The notes under the pieces were generated by a model. The model did no database searches. It worked only from the letters and a program-made list of their open reading frames with translations, and was not told the DNA's origin. DNA of 37,785 nucleotides from contig JAOZGB010000009.1 of NCBI GenBank assembly GCA_027491935.1, forward strand, positions 1 through 37,785, read 5' to 3'. The stretch comes from Thermoproteota archaeon (GTDB lineage Archaea > Korarchaeota > Korarchaeia > Korarchaeales > JAOZGB01). Of this stretch, positions 22,658-29,923 are shown piece by piece (within the stretch, counting starts at the first letter, position 1; the number at the start of each line of letters is the position of its first letter). A program made the position numbers and the translations under genes.

Positions 22658-24088
22658 ATGAAAGAGATAAAGGTGACAGACAAATATACTGGCGAAATAA
22701 TAGCAACATTACATGCGGACTCAAGGGGAGACCTAAAAGAAAAAATAAGAAAGGCGCACATATCATGGCCGAGAGTAAAGAAACTCGAAAGATCGGAGAA
22801 AATAGGCATAATAAGAGAAATAGGTAGAAAACTAAGAGTTAGAAGAAAAGAAATCATTGAAATGCTGATTAGGGAGGCAGGACAGCCTAGAAAATACGCT
22901 GAAAATTTCGAATACAAAAACTCGTACCTTGCAACCCAATTCTACGATTACATGCTAGACCTGGTAGAGGATAGAGAAATAGAGGCGATGACCGGAAGAA
23001 ATATCCTCGTCTTTGAACCGGTGGGTGTCGTAGCCACAATGACCCCCAGAAATGCACCACTAATACTGTCGCTTCATTCATTACTATCATCATTCGGCGC
23101 AGGAAACCCTACGATCCTTAAACCATCAACAGTAACCCCTCTCACAGCAAAAATACTATACGAAATAGCCGTGGAAACAATGCCTGAAGGAACGGTCCAG
23201 TACACCACCACACCTGGAGAACAAGCCGCTTGGGAGTTCATAGAGAATCCGTATGTAGCAGCACTAATAGTCTACAGTAGTAGTCACATAGGAAAGGACA
23301 ACATAATAAAATATGGCAAGTACTTGGAGAAGGAGAAAAAGAAGCTTCTTGGAGGATTTCTAATAGGCGGAAAGTTGATGAAATACATTCCGGAGCTCGC
23401 TGGAAACGACCCACTAATAGTAATGGAAAATGTTAACATCGAAAAAATAGCAAAGTGGACCACAACAATAGCATTTTCAAATTCCGGGCAAATGTGCATT
23501 TCAGCGAAAAGAATTCTCATCCAAAACTCAATATATAAAGAATTCGTGGATAGTATAGTGAAAGAAGTGTCAAAACTAAAAGTTGGAGACCCAAGGGATC
23601 CAGGTACAGATATAGGCCCTATAGGAACTAAGAGAACCCTTGACATCTCAGAGGCACAGCTCAAGGATGCACTCAGGAAAGGCGGAAAAATACTGTACGG
23701 TGGGGAGAGGAACGATCCATTTTACAACCCCACACTCGTAGAACTGGACGGAAAGATGATTTTAAAGCAGGAATGGAACGAAAAACCATTCCTATGGCGT
23801 GAAGAATGCTTCGCCCCAATAAGATCTATAGTGTCCTTTAGCAGCATCGAAGAAGCTGCGAGACTCGCAAACGACTCGAAATATGCACTAAGATGCGCAA
23901 TATATGGCCCGCAAGATGAGTGCATCAAACTTTCAAGAATGATAGATGCAGGAGTGGTAGTCATAAATGAAAACCCACTTTACGCGGACATATTCATGCC
24001 CTTTGGAGGCTACAAAGATTCCGGCATATCAGGAGCTAAATATCTAATCGAGGAGCTCGTAAACAGAAAAATAATACATTTGGGATAA
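22658..24088 (+). CDS. Aldehyde dehydrogenase-superfamily protein (putative acyl-CoA reductase)
   Basis: A 476-residue ALDH-fold enzyme. Motifs are TPRNAPL (catalytic-type Asn132), LKPSTVTP (NAD-binding Lys155), PELAGNDPLIV (Glu246) and SNSGQMCISAKRI (nucleophile Cys280). Glu-to-Cys spacing of 34 equals that of classic ALDHs (Glu268/Cys302). An extra basic segment, KYLEKEKKKLLGG, precedes the Glu motif. It could oxidise an aldehyde, or run in reverse on the acyl-thioester made by the upstream ligase. The gene order supports reduction, but sequence alone cannot decide. It sits between the ligase (7 bases) and SCP2 (4 bases) genes. Confidence 0.87.
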   Translation: MKEIKVTDKYTGEIIATLHADSRGDLKEKIRKAHISWPRVKKLERSEKIGIIREIGRKLRVRRKEIIEMLIREAGQPRKYAENFEYKNSYLATQFYDYMLDLVEDREIEAMTGRNILVFEPVGVVATMTPRNAPLILSLHSLLSSFGAGNPTILKPSTVTPLTAKILYEIAVETMPEGTVQYTTTPGEQAAWEFIENPYVAALIVYSSSHIGKDNIIKYGKYLEKEKKKLLGGFLIGGKLMKYIPELAGNDPLIVMENVNIEKIAKWTTTIAFSNSGQMCISAKRILIQNSIYKEFVDSIVKEVSKLKVGDPRDPGTDIGPIGTKRTLDISEAQLKDALRKGGKILYGGERNDPFYNPTLVELDGKMILKQEWNEKPFLWREECFAPIRSIVSFSSIEEAARLANDSKYALRCAIYGPQDECIKLSRMIDAGVVVINENPLYADIFMPFGGYKDSGISGAKYLIEELVNRKIIHLG

Positions 24089-24092
24089 GATT

Positions 24093-24485
24093 ATGAGTGC
24101 AGATAACCTTTTATCAAAGGCGATAGAACACTTTTCCAAGCATCCAGAGTTCTTTACCGGGATAAAACCTGGTGCCACGATGACTATAACCATAGAAAAT
24201 GTAGGAAGCTACACGGTCAAGGTAGTAGATAAAAACAAGGTGGAGGTAAGAAAAGGCTATGACGAATCATGTGATATAGAATTCATAGTCACGCCAGAAG
24301 CTGAGGAGGAACTCATAAGGCAAAACACGGTTGAAGCCTTCGGGAGACTTCTACTTAAATACTACATTAAACCAGAATACAAGAAGAAAGTAGAGATCAA
24401 GCCGAAAAAATCGATAATTGAGATCTCCAAGAAAGGTTATATTGCGTGGACAGCAAAAATAGGCTTCAAAAAACTCTTAGGATAA
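24093..24485 (+). CDS. SCP2 sterol-carrier-type lipid-binding protein
   Basis: A 130-residue single-domain protein with the SCP2 pattern. It begins with a helix (LLSKAIEHFSKHPEF), then strands (MTITIENVGSYTVKVVDKNKVEVRKG) and CDIEFIVTPEAEEELIRQN, where SCP2 proteins carry the D-x-x-x-x-x-x-x-x-E/D helix start. The basic tail is predicted to be beta/helical (KKSIIEISKKGYIAWTAKIGFKKLL). SCP2 domains hold acyl chains, acyl-CoAs or sterols in a hydrophobic tunnel. In this operon it may present a lipid or acyl substrate to the ligase/ALDH pair. Start is ATG 24093, four bases after the ALDH stop. The 3' end overlaps the convergent ZIP transporter by nine bases. Confidence 0.85.
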   Translation: MSADNLLSKAIEHFSKHPEFFTGIKPGATMTITIENVGSYTVKVVDKNKVEVRKGYDESCDIEFIVTPEAEEELIRQNTVEAFGRLLLKYYIKPEYKKKVEIKPKKSIIEISKKGYIAWTAKIGFKKLLG

Positions 24486-24764
24486 GATAACGTCTAATAC
24501 CATCATCAATATAAAACCAGCCATTAAGCCAAAAGTTGCCCTGCTCTCTACCCCACACCTATGCGTCTCAGGAATCATCTCATCACTAACAACATATATC
24601 ATGGCACCGGCGGCGAATGATAGAGCATAGGGAAGAATGCTAGAGGACAAGCTAACAAGAAAGATCCCTAGAAGCCCTCCGACAGGCTCTACAAGTCCTG
24701 AAAGTGTGGAGTAAAAGAAGGCCTTCCATCTCCCATATCCCATTTTAAATAGGGGAAAAGCCAC
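24477..24764 (-). CDS. ZIP metal transporter, C-terminal fragment (after frameshift)
   Basis: A 95-residue ORF encoding the last helices of a ZIP/GufA-family transporter: VAFPLFKMGYGRWKAFFYS, LSGLVEPVGGLLGI (helix V motif) and AGAMIYVVSDEMIPETH (helix VI metal/EMIPE motif). It continues the upstream fragment in a +1-shifted frame; joined, the length is about 252 residues, normal for the family. It can in principle start at GTG 24764, since GGAGGG (within the Pro-Glu-Gly codons of the other frame) lies eight bases before it. Split translation is therefore possible. See the matching N-terminal fragment. Confidence 0.75.
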   Translation of the reverse strand: MAFPLFKMGYGRWKAFFYSTLSGLVEPVGGLLGIFLVSLSSSILPYALSFAAGAMIYVVSDEMIPETHRCGVESRATFGLMAGFILMMVLDVILS

Positions 24765-25218
24765 AGCTGAAACCCTCCGGAATATTCTGTAGGCCGATCC
24801 CTATAGCTAATGCAAGCGCAGCCTTTACGCTACCCAGGCCAAAGCCGACACCTACTGAAACCCCCTCCGGAAAATTGTGTATTGTAATAGCTATAATCAT
24901 AAGCCAGATCTTCCCGATTTTAGAACTTGGCCCCTCATACCCTATAAATCCATGGAAGTGTGGGATCGACTTGTCGGCAACGTTAAAAATAGCCCCTCCG
25001 AGGCTAAACCCGACAATTACAGGTGCAATTCCACCCATCTCTATGGCGGGCATAAGTAAACTGAAAAAACTGGCTGAAAGCATAATTCCGGCTGAAAAAC
25101 CCATAAGCATGTCTAAAACTTCCTGTTTAACATTTCCCATAAGGAGTACAGGTATTGCACCTATACCCGTTGATAGCCCTGCGATTAGACTGGCAAGGAA
25201 GCCGAGCAGTAGTCTCAT
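24745..25218 (-). CDS. ZIP metal transporter, N-terminal fragment (frameshifted)
   Basis: A 157-residue ORF with helices I-IV and the start of V of a ZIP/GufA transporter: LLLGFLASLIAGLSTGIGAIPVL, DMLMGFSAGIMLSASFFSL, the metal site MIIAITIHNFPEGVSVGVGFG (HNxPEG), and IGIGLQNIPEGF. After IPEGFS the frame runs into CGFSPI and a stop, while the family continues VAFPL, which is encoded one base out of phase. One extra T near 24766 explains it. Such transporters import or export Zn, Fe or Mn. The lesion may be a real inactivation, an assembly error, or recoding; fragments on both sides are otherwise intact. The start is ATG 25218. Confidence 0.8.
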   Translation of the reverse strand: MRLLLGFLASLIAGLSTGIGAIPVLLMGNVKQEVLDMLMGFSAGIMLSASFFSLLMPAIEMGGIAPVIVGFSLGGAIFNVADKSIPHFHGFIGYEGPSSKIGKIWLMIIAITIHNFPEGVSVGVGFGLGSVKAALALAIGIGLQNIPEGFSCGFSPI

Positions 25219-25264
25219 CCGCTATCAAACTACAGCATAGTTGAATTAGACAGCACCGTTAGTC

Positions 25265-25492
25265 TCACAATACAAGCGCGGTTTCCGTCCTTGTTACGCC
25301 TTCTATAGCGTGGATTTCCCCGATTATCAGGTTCCTCAGGTTTCTTAGGCTGTCAGCCTCCGCGATCGCGATTATATCTATAGGACCTGAAACCTCATCA
25401 ACAGAAACAATACCAGGTATCCTCTTCAGCTTATCTCTAACCTCATCAACCATACCGATCTGGGTTCTGATAAGGATGTAGGCTTTAACCAT
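25265..25492 (-). CDS. Stand-alone RAM (Lrp/AsnC ligand-binding) domain protein
   Basis: A 75-80 residue protein made only of the Lrp/AsnC C-terminal effector domain: VKAYILIRTQIGMVDEVRDKLKRIPGIVSVDEVSGPIDIIAIAEA and a terminal IHAIEGVTRTETALVL. The beta-alpha-beta-beta-alpha-beta plan and the GxIDI turn are typical. There is no DNA-binding helix-turn-helix. Such proteins form ligand-binding rings, sometimes mixed with full Lrp proteins. The track starts at ATG 25507; the internal ATG 25492 directly before VKAYIL has GGGGAT before it and gives the usual length. It lies about 30 bases downstream of bax1 on the same strand. Confidence 0.85.
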   Translation of the reverse strand: MVKAYILIRTQIGMVDEVRDKLKRIPGIVSVDEVSGPIDIIAIAEADSLRNLRNLIIGEIHAIEGVTRTETALVL

Positions 25493-25524
25493 GTAATCCC
25501 CATCCATGATAGAACTTACTATTT

Positions 25525-27120
25525 TTAAGCTTTCCCCATAGCACCATCTTTAAAACCGTCGCTAACCCTCTTACGTATTATAAGTGCATTCTTTATATCT
25601 ATACCCCGCCACTTGAGGCTGAACCCCGCCGCCTCCAGTACGGGTACATGGTACTCCTCGGGAATACCCATGTCTAACAACGCCCTATAAGCCTCCCCAT
25701 ATGTTATGAACCCTCCCTCCTTAACTACGGCTGAAACCCTTGATGATAGACTTTTATGGATAGCAGTCCCGCCTATAACTAAGTACTCATCCATCTTTTC
25801 CGCCTCCTCCTCCAGTATTCTTAGATCTATATGGCTTCTCCTAGCAGCCATCTTTAAGTCTACTATTTCGCCTTTTAGAACTCTTTTAACGGTTTCCACG
25901 TCTACTTCCTCTGTTCTACTTTCTCTATATTTGGAGAGGGCTTTATAAACCTGTACTGGGGTTATTTTCCCATCATAGTATACAACTTCCATTGGAAGTT
26001 TCTGAAGGGAAGAACAAGCCAGTCTTTTGTCCGCAAAGACTATGATTCTACTCCTGAGCCTCCTTAACTTTTCAATTTTCCTTTTGAGATATTCAGCCGT
26101 CCAAAAACCAACTATTTCAACGTACAGCTCTATACCATTTATCGAAACTTTGAAATCGGGTATAACTATATCCTTTCCTGAAACCAACGGTTCCGGCTCT
26201 CTTTCCACTTTCCACCCCGCCTGTTGGGCGATTCTGTAAAAGTCCCTCTCAACAGCACTATCGAAAGATTCAACTCTAAATCTCCGCTCCGGGAAGAGTT
26301 TTCTCATAGAATCGTCGACGAAAAGTGTTAAGTATTTAGGCCTACCAGAAACTTTCTTCACTACCGAAGCCCTAATACACCAGTTGCTTAGGGAGACTAT
26401 GCTTGGTACAACTTTCGCCATCGCCGTCCCATATCTTGTTGTCATCTTAATTAGCGATGAAGGGCCGTCGAGAACAATCCTCACACTTTTATCTATCCTA
26501 TAAGCCGTATACATCAGCCCCCTATACTTGACATCCCTAAGTAGAGGCTTAATCTCCCACCCGGGTGCTGAGGTTTCAACCGTAAGAGAGGCTGCCTTAA
26601 AAAGTGCGGTCTGCAGGAGGGCCAGATTATACGTTTTGAGAAGTTCTGGGGCATTAATACCCCTAAACTCCCTGACAATTATAGCATCCTCGCTATCCGA
26701 ATACATGGATTCTTCTAGCTCCGATTCTCCCACACCAAGAATTCCGGCGGCCCTCCTCAGAACATCCCCCCTAAGCTTGTCTGACGGTAGAAATCCCCCG
26801 AATAAATTGTTAACAACACTGTAAACAGTCAGTCTAGCCTTTACAGGCTCAACTTTCGAACTTATCCTTTGTAGTCCGCACCTCCGCAGAAGTAGCACGC
26901 TCAACCCCCTGTAGAGCTTGTAATCAACACCTGCAGCTTCATATATCTTTTCTAGGTCCTCCACCCTGCTGCTGAGATCCGATAGGCTCTTTCCGACGCT
27001 GCTTTCAAAAAGGCTTATAAGCCCTTTTGCAACATTCAATTCCACTTTTCTGCCTCTTGCGAATAGTATTAATAGTCTGCCTCCACGCATCCTAGCCCTC
27101 AGTAGGGGGGACGGAAGCAT
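25525..27120 (-). CDS. bax1: Bax1 nuclease (DUF790), partner of XPB
   Basis: A protein of about 531 residues of the DUF790 family, starting MLPSPLLRARMRGGRLLILFARG as in other Bax1 proteins. The C-terminal third has a PD-(D/E)xK-like nuclease core: IPDFKVSINGIELYVEIVGFW followed by a conserved Lys-rich helix. It ends with small helical domains. In archaea Bax1 binds XPB helicase and cuts DNA near bubble junctions, in a nucleotide-excision-repair-like role. ATG 27120 is preferred over the track's GTG 27129 because AGAGGTG lies just upstream and MLPS matches the family start. It overlaps the 3' end of the XPB gene because that end has been lengthened by a duplication. Confidence 0.9.
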   Translation of the reverse strand: MLPSPLLRARMRGGRLLILFARGRKVELNVAKGLISLFESSVGKSLSDLSSRVEDLEKIYEAAGVDYKLYRGLSVLLLRRCGLQRISSKVEPVKARLTVYSVVNNLFGGFLPSDKLRGDVLRRAAGILGVGESELEESMYSDSEDAIIVREFRGINAPELLKTYNLALLQTALFKAASLTVETSAPGWEIKPLLRDVKYRGLMYTAYRIDKSVRIVLDGPSSLIKMTTRYGTAMAKVVPSIVSLSNWCIRASVVKKVSGRPKYLTLFVDDSMRKLFPERRFRVESFDSAVERDFYRIAQQAGWKVEREPEPLVSGKDIVIPDFKVSINGIELYVEIVGFWTAEYLKRKIEKLRRLRSRIIVFADKRLACSSLQKLPMEVVYYDGKITPVQVYKALSKYRESRTEEVDVETVKRVLKGEIVDLKMAARRSHIDLRILEEEAEKMDEYLVIGGTAIHKSLSSRVSAVVKEGGFITYGEAYRALLDMGIPEEYHVPVLEAAGFSLKWRGIDIKNALIIRKRVSDGFKDGAMGKA

Positions 27121-28510
27121 GGCTTCCACCTCTATGCGCTATGAATGGCCCTTCTCCTCCTCCATGAAATTCAATGGCCCTTCTCCTCCTCCATGAAATT
27201 CTGGTTTCAGCCGTTCCAGACGATACAACCTCGTAGAGAATAGCCTGCTTCCCCCGCTTTTTCCTTAGTATCCTCCCAAGCCTCTGTATAAACTCCCTCT
27301 TGCTACCTGTCCCTCCAAGGATTATAGCAACACTCGCATCCGGCACGTCTAAACCCTCATCTAAAACTTTAGACGTGACGATTTTCGTGAATTCGCCAGT
27401 TCTAAAGCCTTCCAGAATTGCTTTCCGCTCCGCTTTACCGGTCTTCTGTGTTATGAGTGGGATCAGGAAGCGCCTGCTCACCCTCTCAGCCATACTATTA
27501 AATTCGGTGAAAATGATAACTTTCTCATCCCTATGGGCCTCCAGCAGGCTCTTTAGAACGTCGATCTTCGACTCAGAGTTTATAGCTATCTTTCTAGCTT
27601 CATTCCATGCAAGCAGCGCCCTCCTAGCTGTTTTTGAAGCCCCGCTTCTTACTATAAGCCTCCTAAAATCATCGATAGACCTAATCGTTATCCCAGCCTC
27701 CTTAAGAAGTTTTTTATAAGTCCTAACAAGCTGCTCATACCTATCTTTCTCCTCCTCTGCGAGGCTAACAGGGATTCTAACAACCTTAAAGTCTGCAAGG
27801 TGTTGGCCCTTAAGATCCTCAGGCCCAAGACGGTAAACAACACCTCCTAGAACTCTGAAAAGATGGATATGCCTCCCATCCTCCCTTTCGAATGTTGCTG
27901 TTAAACCAAGCCTGTAAGGTGCTGCAAGCATCTCAGCTATCTGGATATAGCCCTCGGCAGCAACATGGTGCGCCTCATCAAAAACAACGAGTAGAAACTT
28001 ATTACCAAGCTCCTCAGCTCTAATATAGGCAGAATCATAAGTTGAAACTGTTATAGAACCTAAGACATGCTTGCCTCCACCGTAAACCCCAGGCTCAACA
28101 TTTAAGTATCGTTTAACCATCCCAAACCACTGCTCAACAAGAGGAAGAGTCGGAACAACAATCAAAGTTGGAGCCTGCAGCTCATAAATAGCTTTAAGGG
28201 CGATAAATGTCTTCCCAGACCCGGTAGGGAGAACCACCACCCCTCTCCTACCCGATTTAACCCATGACCGGTAGGCGTTAACCTGATAATCTCTGAGTGA
28301 GGCTTCAAAATGATAAATACCTGATGGAATCAAATCTAAAACCCTATCCCTAAAACTAATACCACTCCTCCTTAAATACCCCACAATATCCCTATATCTA
28401 AAAGCAGGAGATCTATAACATGAGGTCCTGTCGTCCCATATAGCAAATGGGATGCTAATATCCCCCCTTATAAGAATCGTGCCCCTATCATAGAAAAGCT
28501 CGACCTCCAA
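27092..28510 (-). CDS. xpb: XPB/Rad25-family DNA helicase with altered C-terminus
   Basis: A 472-residue superfamily 2 helicase. An N-terminal damage-recognition-like domain (1-70) is followed by Walker A PTGSGKT (95-101), DEAH (178-181), TATFERED with the XPB-specific RED motif (209-211), a helical thumb region around EEEKDRYEQLVRTYKKL, and motif VI QRLGRILRKKRGK. The order is that of archaeal XPB, which unwinds or translocates DNA in repair and acts with Bax1, encoded directly downstream. The last 26 residues (EFHGGGEGPFIAHRGG...) arise from a perfect 29-bp tandem duplication that shifts the frame. With one copy the protein would end RRRRAIHSA. The helicase core is unaffected. The start is ATG 28510. 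Confidence 0.93.
   Translation of the reverse strand: MEVELFYDRGTILIRGDISIPFAIWDDRTSCYRSPAFRYRDIVGYLRRSGISFRDRVLDLIPSGIYHFEASLRDYQVNAYRSWVKSGRRGVVVLPTGSGKTFIALKAIYELQAPTLIVVPTLPLVEQWFGMVKRYLNVEPGVYGGGKHVLGSITVSTYDSAYIRAEELGNKFLLVVFDEAHHVAAEGYIQIAEMLAAPYRLGLTATFEREDGRHIHLFRVLGGVVYRLGPEDLKGQHLADFKVVRIPVSLAEEEKDRYEQLVRTYKKLLKEAGITIRSIDDFRRLIVRSGASKTARRALLAWNEARKIAINSESKIDVLKSLLEAHRDEKVIIFTEFNSMAERVSRRFLIPLITQKTGKAERKAILEGFRTGEFTKIVTSKVLDEGLDVPDASVAIILGGTGSKREFIQRLGRILRKKRGKQAILYEVVSSGTAETRISWRRRRAIEFHGGGEGPFIAHRGGSHASVPPTEG
27144..27201. repeat. Perfect 29-bp tandem duplication inside xpb 3' end
   Basis: Two adjacent identical copies of a 29-base unit beginning AATGGCCCTTCTCCTCC (plus strand) occupy 27144-27172 and 27173-27201. 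Identity is complete, so the event is recent or a sequencing/assembly artefact. Twenty-nine is not a multiple of three, so one copy shifts the xpb frame past its ancestral TAG at 27132-27134. Confidence 0.95.
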
Positions 28511-28567
28511 CCCGGAATCACAAGAATAGAGAACATACTACTTTAAAACATATCCTATAGGAAGATG

Positions 28568-29215
28568 CTAATCCATCTCCGCATCTAGAATCCTAATAAA
28601 TCTTGGAGGGATATATCTAGAAACGTAGATGTTTTTACCAGCCCTCCTTATATCTATACCCTCAGCCACAGCCCTTCTTGCATCTATAACCAGAACTACA
28701 GGATTTTTGTCCCTCCTTAGACCAACGAGGTAGGCGTCTCTAATGTTACTGGTTAGGTGAACCATGTTTCTCCTCATGGGCTTCAAGCCATCCTTTAAAA
28801 TCGAATCTAAGGCTGACCTCCCTGTTCCATGGTAGAGTACATCCGGAACCCTGCCACATTTATACTCTATTTGGACAGGGGCACTATGGCCATATAAAGC
28901 CCTAATTCTTCCGTTTCTAATTTCAAATCTGCCTTTCCCATCTGTTTCAACGATAGCGTAAACATGGACTGTTTTAACCCAGTTAAATCCTCTAAGACTT
29001 CTTATCCTCCTTACAAGCTCTTCTACCGTGCAGCTTAGGAAGCCCTCCCTATCTATGCTTGAATTGATGATCTCCGGTTTATGCCTAAGGATTAGGCTTA
29101 AAAGCTTGCTTAACCTTAGCCTCCTCTTTCCATCTATCAGTAAAATTGCCGGCAGTCCACAATGTTCCGCACTATGAGTGTATCTCCCACATTTAGCACA
29201 TTTGTAAATACTCAA
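28568..29215 (-). CDS. kptA: RNA 2'-phosphotransferase (KptA/Tpt1) with N-terminal zinc finger
   Basis: A 215-residue Tpt1/KptA protein. LRLSKLLSLILRHKPEIIN (34-52) is the RNA-binding lobe signature with the catalytic Arg-His pair. LYHGTGRSALDSILKDGLKPMRR carries the NAD-binding HGT motif. NVHLT-like MVHLTSN and PRFIRILD complete the ADP-ribosyltransferase-type lobe. The enzyme transfers a 2'-phosphate from RNA to NAD. A short Cys/His cluster precedes it (YKCAKCGRYTHSAEHCG), a presumed zinc finger. Archaea have no Tpt1-type splicing junction, so the substrate is unclear. The TTG start places the finger at the N-terminus. It is separated from the xpb gene by 57 bases. Confidence 0.92.
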   Translation of the reverse strand: MSIYKCAKCGRYTHSAEHCGLPAILLIDGKRRLRLSKLLSLILRHKPEIINSSIDREGFLSCTVEELVRRIRSLRGFNWVKTVHVYAIVETDGKGRFEIRNGRIRALYGHSAPVQIEYKCGRVPDVLYHGTGRSALDSILKDGLKPMRRNMVHLTSNIRDAYLVGLRRDKNPVVLVIDARRAVAEGIDIRRAGKNIYVSRYIPPRFIRILDAEMD

Positions 29216-29276
29216 GCCTTGAATTTAGCTCAACTATTAAAATATAAGCGTAATGTGTAGGTTTTAGTGGTTAAAG

Positions 29277-29912
29277 TTGGCTTTTACAGAGGAGGAGGTG
29301 AAGTCTGAGGTTATATGGGCGATGAAAGCCCTTTACAACAAGGGTTTAATGACAGGTGTTGGTGGAAATGCAAGCGCTAGGCTGCCGAACTCCGAGGAAA
29401 TCTGGATAACCCCCAGCGGATTATATAAGCCTAGACTTACCGAAGAAGATCTCGTAAAGATAGATCTCGAAGGAAATGTTATAGAAGGCGTTCTTAAGCC
29501 ATCCATGGAATGGCATTTTCATACAGAAATATATAAACGAAGGTCAGACGTAAACGCGGTAGTTCATGCCCACAGCCCATACTCGACAGGTCTAGCGATT
29601 GCCGGGGTAGAAATAAGGCCAATAACTCTCGAGGCAGCACTGATGCTTGCAAAGGTGCCCGTAGTACCATTTAAGTATCCGGGGACTAAGGAGCTTGCAG
29701 AAGAAGTCGGGGAAAGAATAATGGGAACAAGGCTATTAATCCTGCAGAACCATGGTGTAATAGGAGTAGGATATGAAATGATAGAAGCAGTCACAGCAGT
29801 GGAAATCCTAGAAGAGGTTTCAATGATGACGTTTATAGCGAAAATGATGGGCCGCCTAATAGAAATCCCTCCTGAAGAGATAGAAGTCATAAAAAAGCTA
29901 TACAGAATATAG
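29277..29912 (+). CDS. Class II aldolase/adducin-family protein (fuculose-phosphate aldolase-like)
   Basis: A 211-residue zinc aldolase fold. NKGLMTGVGGNASARLPNSEEIWITPSG is the phosphate-binding part. MEWHFHTEIYKRRSDVNAVVHAHSPYSTGLA carries the metal ligands HAH, and LILQNHGVIGVG the third His. Glu77-type general acid is likely the Glu of MEWHFHTE. Members cleave sugar phosphates such as fuculose 1-phosphate, or decarboxylate related compounds; in archaea they can make lactaldehyde or glycolaldehyde. The start is TTG 29277. It lies 11 bases upstream of the AOR gene. An aldolase that releases an aldehyde next to an aldehyde-oxidising enzyme suggests one short pathway. Confidence 0.88.
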   Translation: MAFTEEEVKSEVIWAMKALYNKGLMTGVGGNASARLPNSEEIWITPSGLYKPRLTEEDLVKIDLEGNVIEGVLKPSMEWHFHTEIYKRRSDVNAVVHAHSPYSTGLAIAGVEIRPITLEAALMLAKVPVVPFKYPGTKELAEEVGERIMGTRLLILQNHGVIGVGYEMIEAVTAVEILEEVSMMTFIAKMMGRLIEIPPEEIEVIKKLYRI

Positions 29913-29923
29913 GTGGACGCTAA

